Positions 45,264-56,382 of a stretch of 64,000 bases of DNA are shown here, one piece after another. Source of the stretch: Manihot esculenta (taxonomy: Eukaryota; Streptophyta; Magnoliopsida; Malpighiales; Euphorbiaceae); assembly GCF_001659605.2 (NCBI RefSeq), contig NC_035166.2:21493225-21557224 (forward strand), written 5' to 3'. A program made the position numbers and the translations under genes. The notes under the pieces are model-generated. The model saw only the letters and a program-made list of their open reading frames with translations. It was not told where the DNA came from and did not search any database. Each line of letters starts with the position of its first letter. Position 1 is the stretch's first letter.

Positions 45264-48188
45264 TTAAATCTGACCAGTTGCAGCAGTTGCTTTCTTTGAA
45301 TGTTTCTCATCTTCAATATCCTGCAAATGACCACAAAATATATTTATATATCCCTGATCAAAGTAAATTTAAACAAGTGCTCCAGACTAGTATGTCCGTT
45401 TCTTAAAACCATCAAGGCATAACCAGTGAGAGCCAGGTAGGCAGTATACAATCAATCAGTTCAGTTTAAAAATTTTACTAACTGAAATTTAAATTTTAAC
45501 CAAACCAAAGCTAGCAATGAAATGAGCGGACGAGATAAACTTACAGAATTGTCAATCTTGTCAAAATCATCATCAAAGCTGCCATCACCATCATCTGAAA
45601 AGAATGCATATGATTAACAAAAGATAAAAGGTATAAAAGAAACATTAAAGCTGTGATGATATTACTGCAATCCAGTTCATGTATCATTTCTAATGAATGA
45701 TGTCAAGTATGAGTTATTTGCCTATTCCACATAAGCCAGTACATTCATGAATTATCAAACCAGACTGGATGCCTGCAAAACAAAGTTTGCACCTTGACGA
45801 AGGAAGGGACATTCATCAGTTAACACAACAAAGCTCTGGACTACAAAACCAAACAAGGAGTTTAAGAATTTGATAATGGGGTACCAGTGTTTCTTTTAGG
45901 AGTCAAATCCATACCATGTCAAATATAAAATTGAAAACTTTATCCAATACATTTGAAATCTGAACTTCTACTTATGAGGGTGTTCTAGCTTTCTAGGATT
46001 TCAATTTTCAATAACTTGAAACAATGTGTGTGCATATTCAGCATACCAACTTATTTTCATCACTTTGTCATTATAGCCATGTTCCATGTTATGATGCCAT
46101 ATTCATCATTCAGCATTTAAGCAGTAATAATCCAAGATGTGGATCTAGCTGGTAGCTGCCCATGGGCAATTGATATTCTCAGTTGTTCACTAGGAAATAT
46201 CAATGGAAATATATGGCATAATAATTAACTAGTCAAAGAATATACCTGCACCCCCATCACTGTCTCCAAGATCTCCCAAAAGAAAAGTGTCCAGGTCTTG
46301 CTCAGCTGATGATGCTGTTGATGTCCTGCTTTTCATGCTCTTTTCTGTCATCTCAGACCCAGAATCCTGTCCAGATACTGCAGTTTGATTTGATTTATCA
46401 TCTTTTATCTGCTCTTCAGCTTTGCGCTTGATCTCCTCCATATACTGCTTCTCATACCTGAGTTTTAACAACCAAGAAAAAGATAAGCCTACTCTGTTAA
46501 TTGAATATGAATATTCCTCTTTACAGACAGATTAATGATAGTTCTTTTTTTTTTTCAAAAAAAAAAAAACGATAGAACAGATAAACTATAGTTGTATCTA
46601 TATACAAAGCACATAAAGGCAAACATGTGAAACTATTCAACATTAAATAAACAATTATGTCTTTATCAATTAACATCTTTCTTCAAATCATCAATCTAGC
46701 AAGTTAAAGAACAATAGAACTGAAGTAGTAGACACATACGGTGCAACATGAGTGCTCACAAGCGTAAAATAAATCCTCCAGAATCTCCTTTCTTTCATCA
46801 CACGTGGGCATAATTCATATCTTAGCTTCGAGATTTGCTGCATCAGTGATCAGTATAATCATAAAAAAAAAAAAATGCCACCTCTATTCAGAGTACAATA
46901 CAAAACACAGAATGACACAATAAAAATCTTGCATGCAAGATAAACTCCATATCTGAATCACATATTCTGAAGCAAAAAGGAAATACAAGCACAATATCAA
47001 TATCTTTCCCAACAAGCAACTAGATATCATATGCAACAAAAAGATAAGTAAAGAATAATAAATAAAGCAGCAAACTATTAGAGTAACATAACATAGCCCA
47101 TAGTTAAATGAGAGAACTGATAGTAACACGCCAAGAAGGATATGAACAATAGTATGATAAGCTACAAGAAAATGTTTTGTGCAACCTTTAGCAAGTAATA
47201 AAGTAGAAAATTGTTCACATCATCTTTAAGATACAGCCATTCAGCATTCTCTATATTTAAAGGGCATGCTTTTTTTCTCTTCTCTTCACTTCAATCTCTA
47301 GGCCATCACACGACGTAAGCTGAAATAAACTCCTATGCAATTTGCATTTACTAATCCAAAATTGAAACCAAACATATATGGTAAAGCAAATATCTTTAGC
47401 AAATTAGAGAGAAACATCAATGAATTGAGTTTTCACGAGACGGGTAGCATGATGCAGTTCAAATTTAGCCGCTGCAGCATTTTGTTCGATAATAATAACA
47501 TGGTTACAGAAAGCAAATTCAAATTATTCTTCCAGCAATAATATAATTGTCATTTGGCTGATCAAACACTTTAACTACACAATACGAGAACCATAATGTT
47601 GAGCAAAGAATAACCTTAACATTTGTGAGAACGAGAGTGGCATGCCTCTCCTGCCACTCATTAAGATCTTTCCGTACATGTGATGCCGTAGTCGGCACAT
47701 CAGACGCCTCAGCTTCGTCTACTAAATTATTCATCATCATAAATTCTTCTATTGATAAAAACAAAGATAAGAAGATGAAATGACATTTTCGTAGTAATCC
47801 AAGTACCTTGAATTGGAAAATTGTGGAATGTACTGGAAGTCAGCCCCTTAACAAAATCGCTCAAATCATCTGTAATTCCAAACTTCTGAAGCTCTTCCGG
47901 ATCCGAAACCGCGGGGGCTGAAGAAGAAGAAGAATAACTCACAATCGAAAGAGAAGAGAGCTGAGGAGGGATAATATCTGAAATGGACTTGATTTGGATC
48001 TGATCGGCTTGCTTCAGAGCGGCTACTTTTAGTTGTTCAGCTTTCTTAGAAGCTTCCAATGCGAGTTCTTTGGATTTCTTAGCAGTCTCGGCGACTAGAT
48101 CAGCGATTTTGTTGGATGAGGTTAGAGTTTGAGATTTTTTGGCCGCTTCTTCAGCGAAGAGCTTCGCTCTCTTCCATATATCTTCCAT
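45264..48188 (-). CDS. BSD-domain-containing protein
   Basis: 310 residues from six exons on the minus strand: 48188-47807, 47748-47615, 46837-46740, 46457-46246, 45594-45545, 45320-45264, all with GT-AG borders and consistent phases. The N-terminal part (about 1-70) is Ala/Lys/Glu-rich with regular hydrophobics (KIADLVAETAKKSKELALEA), a likely amphipathic or coiled-coil helix. The BSD domain spans about residues 145-205 and carries the hallmark Phe-Trp pair in RRFWRIYF. The C-terminus is acidic (DDDFDKIDN). BSD domains occur in TFIIH p62, synapse-associated and plant proteins. The plant members are poorly characterised, so the role is not assigned. An in-frame ATG six codons upstream (48206) is possible, but MEDIWKRA fits the family start better. 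Confidence 0.9.
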
Positions 48189-48206
48189 ATTAAGGCTCAC
48201 CTTCAA

Positions 48207-49445
48207 CTCTGCTTCTTTACTTGGAAGTTCGGTTTTTCCGTCTGCTTTCGCTCTTTATCTTCTTCTCGTAGAAATGGCGTTGTCATTAATTGAAAGACAA
48301 AACGAGCAACGACGCCGTTTGGTTTATCGAATCAATGTAAATTCTAGATGCAAGTTGTCAAAGCGATAATTTTATTTTTCAAATTACATTTAAAATCTAA
48401 AAAATGCTTTTATTATGTAGCGTAATCCAATGGATACTCTATCTAGTTTTGAATTGGAGAAGAATTCGTTGAGACCGTCCAGTTTAAATGCCTGCATTGG
48501 TGGATCGACATTGAACTTGGGTAATATATCTTGAATCTTGATCACGTATTCAGGTTATGGTTATGGGATTTTAATAAATCTTAATTAATTATAAGCCTAA
48601 CCTAATTAAATTAATTAGGTGCAAACAATTTTAATTATGATAAAGTTGAACCTTGATTAGATAAGTAGATTAATTTAGTAAGTATAATAGGATTTATTAA
48701 TTATTATTCAGTCTATTAAATCTTTAAAATATACTAATAATAAGAATTTCATAAAACAGAGAAAGGTTAAGATTTATAATAAGCTTACACGTAACTGATA
48801 CAAAACCTTAGGGGGTTTTGCTCCATAATGTTGGCCATAACGTACATATAATCACAAACAACACTCCCCCATGCATTTCCCTAATTACAACAACATGAAC
48901 GTAGTTTAAGGCAAAATTGTGTCCAAATTAATCCAAGTTTCATGGACCAACCGGCAAGGCTTTGTTATGTATGGGACGTCTTCTTCTAACGTGGGAATAG
49001 TCCATCGTAAAATACTGCAACGAGTCGGTCCCCTCCACCCATTCTTGCCTTGTCCCTCTCCTCCCTTTCCTCACTTTTGCTTCCTCCTTGTATGCTTTTC
49101 CTGGACCCATCACATTAATTAATAGACGTGACAAACACACCATGCTAGAAATGCACACATTCATCAATTTTCATTTTTTATCTAATCCAAATCACAGTAA
49201 AAAACTTTTCAAATTAACATTAATATATTTTAAGTTTTGGAAACTCTCTGGCTATATTTGTTTGAACTTTTCTTTTTCTAACGTTTGTCATAGCGAACTT
49301 TTATGTTAGCTTGTCTAGCAAAGGCCACTTTTCCCAAGTCGTAACTGCATATAAAGTTGCAGGTTATTAGGCCGATAGCTCACCAGTTAAATTTATATGA
49401 TCATAGAGTATTTGGTAAGTTTTTGAGATTGTAGAATGAAGTCTG
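48207..49445. other. Intergenic region
   Basis: The first ~80 bases are the 5'UTR of the BSD gene. The rest is spacer with an AT-rich patch at 48560-48760. No gene recognised. 49300-49445 probably holds the 3'UTR of the small peptide gene. Confidence 0.5.
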
Positions 49446-49920
49446 CTAGGTGATATTATGTGTACCTGATATATCTCCTCTCTTCAGGTTATTTCTCGAA
49501 GTGGAACCTTGACATCCACGACCATTTACCTGTTTTCAGAAGATGACGACGTAGAGGGGAACTGTTAAATGTTGAAGAAATAAGCTAGTACATCAACTAG
49601 AGATGATAACGACACTTACAGGCGCTGCGTTCTCATCAAGAAGTAGTAGTACTCCAAGCTTCCTTGGAAGAGTAGCAGCAGGAAGAGAGAACTGGACTTC
49701 ATCAACTTTACTGGCCATGGCTGCTCATGATATAAACAGATAAATAAAGTAAAGAACACGAATATGATGCAAGGGAACAAAGGCAGTTGTGAGAGCAATT
49801 TATTAACATGAAGAATTATATCGATCTCTTACCTTGTTCTTGAATATGGTTACCATCACAAGATGATAAAAGCATAGAGAGGCAAATACAAAGAGCAGGG
49901 AAGATGAGTAGAAGCTCCAT
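49446..49920 (-). CDS. Small secreted-peptide-like precursor, unrecognised family
   Basis: A 90-residue product from three exons on the minus strand: 49920-49833, 49720-49620 and 49529-49446. The donors are CAAG|GTAAGA and CCT|GTAAGT, the acceptors are GAGCAG|CC and AAACAG|GTAAAT, and the phases agree throughout. Residues 1-22 form a clear signal peptide (MELLLIFPALCICLSMLLSS, then CDG). A Lys/Glu-containing middle has a second hydrophobic stretch (KLGVLLLLDE). The basic, Gly/Ser-rich C-terminus contains NGRGCQGSTSRNNLKRGDIS, with a single Cys in it. No mature chain matches CLE, PSK, CEP, RALF, IDA or PIP motifs I know. Size, signal peptide and a short basic C-terminus fit a peptide-hormone or defence-peptide precursor, but that is inference. 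Confidence 0.65.
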
Positions 49921-49949
49921 ATTTCTTTCCTAGAAAACTTTGGATGGGA

Positions 49950-50981
49950 TAATTTTTTTTCTTCAGCATGAAAAGGATATATACTTGTATTATAGAGCAA
50001 ACACAAAGCACAAAAGCAAGAGTCCCAAAACAAGTACGTGGAAATCCTCTACCAATATTCATCCTTTTTAGGATGGCTTTTGTCATCGCCTGCTAAAGTA
50101 GGTTCCTGTTTTTGTAACCATGTCCACAGTCAACACTACACAACACATATCCCAATCAAACTCCCAATTAAAGAAATATCTGTTGAGAATTAACACCACC
50201 ATTGTCGCCTTTTTAATGGAGAAGGTAAAAGTAAAACTATCCCTATTTGATAAATTCATCAACTTGTACTTTATTCTAAACACTCTTAGCTAAATGGACG
50301 TAGAGCATTGTCGACCCCGACGAAGTCTTTTTGTGAGAGAGTACCGCATGCATGCTTCATGGTAACCAGAGAAACATGGATTTGCTCAAGGACGTGTATG
50401 TATATATCTCGCTTTCCAAAGAAAATCACGCGCCCTTTTGCCTAATTTCTCCCTTTTTGTTCATCTTTTTTCTATGTAAAGGTCTGGTTTTATCAATAAA
50501 GGCATGATTTCCAAAAAGAAAATGTAAAACAGGTTAATGTACGCTTCTTAAGAAATGGCAAAACTGTTTTCATAAATTATTTTTTTTAACCATTCTCTGT
50601 ATTATTGATCTAAATTTTATCCCATATAATCGAAAAAAATTTTATATGTTGATTACATTTCTGTGATGTACAATCTTGAATTTATTTATGATTTTAATTT
50701 TTACAATATTAATTTATTTTTAGTTAATAAAGTTAATGCATTCCTTGAGCTAAAATTGATGACAGTAATAATGAAGGGGCTCACAAAATAGCGCTTTTCT
50801 CTTGGACGGGAGAGCCAACCCTAACCATCTCTGATCTCTGGCTTCAAGAAATGTGAATACAGAGCACGAGAGAGTGAAAAATGCTTTGAAGATTTTCGTT
50901 TCTCTCAGTCAAAAAGCTACCAGATAAATTCCGCCGATGTATACATTTTGTTAGTTTAGCCTACGGACAGAACAAAAGCAT
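49950..50981. other. Peptide-gene promoter and spacer
   Basis: A TATA-like AGTATATATCC on the minus strand near 49976-49986 could serve the peptide gene. The remaining sequence is AT-rich spacer. About 50770-50981 is the likely 3'UTR of the gar2-related-like gene. Confidence 0.4.
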
Positions 50982-52874
50982 TCAGAATCTACAGCAAAGA
51001 AGGCCCTGCCTCCAGTTCTTATGATTCCGGAAACGTCTGCCGTCAGCTTTCCGCATTCTTACAGGACTGCTATTCCATTCAGACTGTAATCTGCGGTAAG
51101 CAATTAAAGAAAAATCAAATTGTTAGCATGGATTCAAAATATATTGCGGCAGACAAAAGAATGAGAAAAGCTTGACAATAATTTTACATGGGGAATGCGA
51201 AAGAGCAGGTGCTAGTGGTGCTGCTATCTGATCTTAGAGAGACACTGCCAGAATTTGCAATTGGCCCTGAATAACTTATCAGACCTAATAGAGGACCTGC
51301 ACCTGAGAAACTTGTCTCCCCATGACCGTACTGAAGTTGACTTGAAAATGGCTCAGTGTTTGTCCCTTCCGGCCTGGATGAGCAAGTCTCTCCATGTTCA
51401 AAGCCACAATTTTCAGGCACAAAATCCCCACAATGGCTTAACATGTTTCTGTCTCTGCTGCCATTTTTTAATCCCTCAGTTGTAGATTTCAGATCAGTAC
51501 CTGCTAAGACGGTTTCAACATGCTCATGATCTGATTCTTTAGTTGCAGAATCCAGGGCAAGAGTTCCAGAGACAGCTTCGTGATGGCCATAACATAATTC
51601 TTCAGCCAAATGTACAACAGGACGGCCACTTTCAGACTCTTCACGGTCAGAAGCCATTTCTATGATTGTGTTCTCACTTGGCCTCTGCATTAGAAGCAAC
51701 AAAACCATTGAAATATCATAGATGTCAGACGACGCACCGTTGAGGATACATTAATATGATCCTCCACAGTTTGCAACAGTAGTGCCGTGAAAGCACTCTG
51801 CATTGGCAATTTGACACCTCAAAGACAGCACAAAGCTCCTTTCCCGTCCCCCCCCCCCCCCCCACACACACAAACAAAACAAACATCCTAGACCTCATCA
51901 TTAATGTACTTCAAATAAAGATTCATTCAAAGGAGATTAAACACGCCATTTTTACAAGAATGTGGCAAATGTGTAATAAGTTTAGATGTGCACACCTGAG
52001 TAGACTGTTGTTCAGCTTCATCGACATTGTTACTAGAAGACTTGGGTTGTGAGAGATCCGCTACCACTTCTGGCATTGAAAGCAATTCTCCAAGTGAAAC
52101 AATCTGTTTGAATGTAACATTTGCAATTTCCTTCGATGAATTAACATCTGCTTCATCTATAGGCATCAACTCCTTGGAATCGCAATCATGAAAATGTTCA
52201 TTTTCACAGCCCTTTTTTTCTGAAGATATTAGAACATCAGGAATAGGCAAACAAACTGCTGATTTTTCTTTTTCTGTCAATGATTTCAGAATGCCTGGAA
52301 TGCACAAGTCTAGATCAACCCTTTCTTTTGCTATCTCACTTTTTATGTCCTCAGCAGGGAGAATTTTGCACAACTTATCCTCACCTGAACCTGGGTCGAA
52401 CAAGAACCTGTGCTGGAAGGCAACCCCCTCATCAACACAGATGTCCTTAACAACATGGCAAGTATTCTCCTCGTAGCAAACTACCAAATCCGGCAGTTCA
52501 GATTCCATAACACTTTTGTCTGCACATAAAACCGGTTCCTTTTCAAATGATTCAATTTTTAGTGAAGAATGAATCAATGGCATTGGTGGAACTAAGTTTC
52601 TGAATTCTTTCTCATTATCACTTGTCGAATCATCCACGCTCATAGAACAATCAAGTTTTGAGACAGCTCGACCATCTTCATCGACTGCATATTTTAACTG
52701 ATCTGTATTGCCTTCCTTGCAATTCATATTACTGAAGTCCCTATACTGATCTCCATTCACAATCCTTTTTCCAGACATAATTCCAGTTGAGTCCAAAGCA
52801 ATATTTTTATTGTATTCAAAAAGTTTGGAGTCACAGTTATGGCCCACATTTCCATGGCAGAACCTGTTTACCAT
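50982..52874 (-). CDS. Plant protein of the 'gar2-related' uncharacterised family
   Basis: 494 residues from three coding exons on the minus strand: 52874-51996, 51684-51188, 51090-50982, with consistent GT-AG borders and phases. The first coding exon begins exactly with ATG (MVNRFCHGNVGHNC) straight after an acceptor, so the leader lies in upstream exons. The protein is acidic and Ser/Glu-rich with low complexity. The conserved end is the strongest clue: SGSVSLRSDSSTTSTCSFAF, then PILQSEWNSSPVRM and RKADGRRFRNHKNWRQGLLCCRF split across the last intron. This end recurs in plant proteins often labelled '18S pre-ribosomal assembly protein gar2-related'. I see no RNA-recognition motif or RGG repeats, so the ribosomal label is doubtful. 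Function unknown. Confidence 0.75.
51848..51863. repeat. C16 homopolymer followed by (CA)n
   Basis: Sixteen consecutive C on the + strand and then ACACACACA, inside an intron of the gar2-related-like gene. Long C homopolymers are rare in this AT-rich context; the exact length is prone to assembly error. Confidence 0.9.
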
Positions 52875-55116
52875 CTGCAGGGAACAATATTCAGTGGCAG
52901 ACAACACAAAAGAATAAAAATCAATAAAATAAAACACCATATAATGCATCAGCATAAATGTGCAATCTGCTATGCACCTTCCTATATTGATATTTCTTTT
53001 TCCAAGTACAAGATTCATGACCAAGGACCAAGATCGGAAAAGGCTGATACTACTGAGGAATCTATGACATTTCAAACTCTCTCAATAGTAATTTGCAGCA
53101 AAGAAAAAAATACACATTGCTTCTAAACATGCCAACTGTGACATACAAGTCTGAAAGAATGAAATAGCAGTTGCCAGTAAAAGATATACTAATCATTACC
53201 GAGTTTCATGTTCAAATAGTTTGCATAAGATGCAAGACTGTGTAGTTCTTCGAGCTAGTTATAGCGACAACGTCAAGCACCATACAGGGAAATGTAACCT
53301 AACTGCCCATTAAAATTAGGTGTTAGAGTGTGAACATAATCTGCACATAATTATAAGATATTACATAATCATAGACTAATTGATTGATAAAGGATTATTA
53401 AGAGTTGCCTTAACAAGACATTGTAATCTGTATATATATCCACTTATTTCAATAGAAAAATATACTGAAATTGCCCAATTATTCCTTATCTTGTTACATT
53501 AGGCAAGCAAGCAGAAGTATATAAACCACTTGCATATGAGATAGAATAATTGTAAAGATACTCAGGAAAAAGGAAATTATAAGAAATTTTTATTCAATCA
53601 CCAAAACATGAGAAAATTATAAAGAATTTTTCACAGATATTCTGGTAAGACATACATGAAGCAGATTTAATCTGTGACCAATTACTAACTAAATTGTTCA
53701 TAATTGAAGAAGAAGAAGAAAGACTTTGACAGACTATTGATAAGAGGTCAACCCAGTTTTCAACAAAAGATCTTGATCCAAAAATAATTTTACAAGTTGC
53801 AGCAACTTGAATCGGCATAAAATCTTTAAAACAAAGCAAAAACATCTTTATCTTGTATGTCTATGATCACCTATGCTACTTGAGAAAAATAAGAACAAAG
53901 TCAAAATGACATAAAAACACATAAACTAATCATGAAACAGTAGCTTCCACCGGCTCTATTCTCTATCACAAACTATGAGAAACACAGCATGTGCTTCTTT
54001 TTTTTTTTTTTGGAAGAAAAGACCAGCACGTGCTTCTCAGCTTACAAGTTAGGAAAACTCATCCAATTCTCTTAACCAAAGAGGGTGTTTAAAAAATAAT
54101 GGCTACAATAAGATGACTCCAGAGCCAGAAACTTTTGGCTTACCATGTGGAACTTAAATCTGTCCTCTATATGTGCAAAAGGACAAAAAAATTTTGAACT
54201 TTCTGAAAGCTAACATAAACTTTCCACAAAAAAAAAAAAAAATCTTGTGTAATTTTAAAATAAAGAAATGAAACTACATGACTCTCCATCTGTAACATCA
54301 CCACCTTGTTTCTGTTTGGTAACTTTTGATCAGATCTATCTTGTCAGTGTTAGAGATCCCAGATGGGTTTTAAAGTTAACCTCCAATTCTCCATAGCAAG
54401 AGAAAATTAATAGAACACAAAATGGAGAAATTTGAGAGATTCAAAAACATATCACAGCAGAAAAACAACCCTCAACATCGAATCAAAACGAAAGAATTAC
54501 GAATACAAATAATATAGTAAGAGTTAGCACCTTTCTGATTCAGAATCAGCAGGCACTCTGTTCAAAAGAAACCACTGCGCAAACAGAAAAAAAATGCAAA
54601 ACATAAGCCAACACATAAATATACAGAGTAAAGAAACTACAGAATCAGAAAAAGAAATCGTAAAAAATGAAAAAGAAAGACAAACCAACAGAATTTAAGT
54701 GATCCATGGATAAAATGGCTAGGACGAGAGAGAGAGAGAGAGAGGAGAATGGACCTGTTCAGCAGTAAAGAAATAAACATTCTGTAGCAGAATTTAAGTG
54801 GAAGATTCAGATTGAAGAGAGAGATGTGGATGTGATAATTGCTGCAATTATGTAGTAATCTAGACCTCAATAAAGACGTCAACTACTAACAGTATACTCT
54901 GTAATGAATGCTCCAGCGCCCAGCAAAGATCAGCAAACGGCTCTCTCCCTCTTTCCCGTGTCAACTTCAAGCTATTAATTAGCCTCAGTTTTAGAGATAG
55001 ATAGAGAAAGATTAGAAAAGAAAAAAAAACTTCCCCAGCTAGCTAATAGAGGAATTGTACCTCTTCGGTGCTCGATTGAGCAAGCAATCGATAAGCCATA
55101 GAATGAGCGACCAAAT
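52875..55116 (-). other. Upstream non-coding exons and introns of the gar2-related-like gene
   Basis: On the minus strand GAAGAG|GTACAATT (donor at 55060) and CAGAAAG|GTGCTAAC (donor at 54530) look like leader-exon ends. The acceptor CTGCAG just before 52874 opens the first coding exon. An ATG in the first leader exon at 55099-55097 (MAYRLLAQSSTEE) could in principle start translation, but it lies at the expected transcription start. The exact leader exons need transcripts. The interval also holds a T-rich stretch near 54000 and microsatellites (GA)n near 54730-54750. Confidence 0.4.
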
Positions 55117-55127
55117 CCTTATATAGG
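55117..55127 (-). promoter_or_regulatory. TATA box upstream of the gar2-related-like gene
   Basis: The minus strand reads CCTATATAAGG, a strong plant TATA box about 30 bases before the presumed first exon, whose donor is at 55060. This gives a very short first exon if it is the true start. Confidence 0.5.
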
Positions 55128-56382
55128 CATCCCATGGACCAGACCTGCGGTTTGATTTATTTTTCAAATCAAATCAAAACCAATCTGATTTAAAAACAGT
55201 TCAAGTTGATTTAATATTTTTTAACTGTTTCGATTCAGTTTTAAAGAAACTACTGTTCCATTCAATTAAATCCAAAGTATTTAAATAAATTTTAAGAAAT
55301 TATATAATTAAATTAGCCTTTAATTAAGATTATTCACTTACGATTTTTATTTTTGCTTGCAAGCAAGAGGTGGATACTGGATGTAAATTTGGACCAAGCA
55401 TTAAACAATACTTTTTGTTCATCATTCTTTCATCTCATAGGACAAATAAAGTCAAAATCTCTACCAAAGGAAGTAAAATAATTAACTATATGAAAAAAAA
55501 AAAATCATAGATCATGAGGAAGAACTACTCTTATTAATTAAGGAAAAAGTGGAAAAATAAGAAAAAATAAAGAAAGAAAATGGGCTATCACCGGCCAAAG
55601 ACGGCCGGCAACAACCCTTTACGGTAAAAAAGAGAGGGATGTCGTTGGAGAGAAAAAGTAAGAGAGGAGAGAGAGCGTGCAGGAGTTGACCACCAACATG
55701 TATAAAAAAAAACTTACTGTCAAAACTTATTATCGTCATATGTTGTTGGAATAAGGAATCAAAGGTGTCCGTAAATGGCTATGAAAGGTGGCTTTGATGT
55801 AATAATACAATTAGTCAACTTATCAGTCTTCTGTAAGAAGAATTAATTCGTGCGAAAGATTATTGTGTTTTCTGATTCTAAATTAAGTGGGAAAAAATAT
55901 GTCATATTTACTTCAAGTGTGGTTTAGATAAAAAAAAAAAAAGAGAATGAATGTTATTACAATTTTGTATAAAGTCAAAGATCATATTACAATAGTTCAG
56001 AAGCCCTTGGATCAAAAAGAAAGAAATACTATCCAATGAGGGAGCAGTGGTTTTGTTTTCCAAACTCAAATATAAGGTATATGCACATTACAGAGATTTC
56101 TGAGCTTAAAGGGCAAAAAAAAAAGTTTAAAAAAGAATTAATTAATTAATAAGGGTAATTTAGTCTTTGCATAATATTTTAAGACAAAAAAAGAGAAAAT
56201 CTGATGAAAGTATTATGAAGTTAATGGAGGTAAAATTCAGAAACTTTTTAATAAATTTTTTAAAATATAAGGATCAATTAATAAATAATGAGAATGTGTA
56301 AAACACTAAATTATAAATCTCCAATAAAAAAATCTATGACATAAATTTAACATGTACATGCATAAATCATAAGAATAAGAAA
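55128..56382. other. Intergenic spacer between divergent genes, with a foldback-arm relic
   Basis: A degenerate GATTTAAT/CAGTTCAAG repeat at about 55140-55320, AT-rich spacer, then a single diverged foldback arm (56195-56330) just upstream of the gene starting at 56383. The two genes on either side point away from each other. Confidence 0.5.
56195..56335. repeat. Diverged solitary arm of the foldback element family
   Basis: TTTTTAATAAATTTTTTAAA, a GGATCAATTAATAAATAATG-like stretch and ACTAAATTATAAATCTCC recall the right arm near 26160-26275, including the terminal ACTAAATTGTAAATCTCC. It ends about 50 bases before the ATG of the next gene, so it may form part of its leader or promoter. Confidence 0.55.

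Noticed and set aside
55097..55099. Upstream ATG (MAYRLLAQ) as the start of the gar2-related-like protein
   Set aside because: It lies within about 25 bases of the TATA box, at or before the expected transcription start, and the downstream coding exon has its own ATG.
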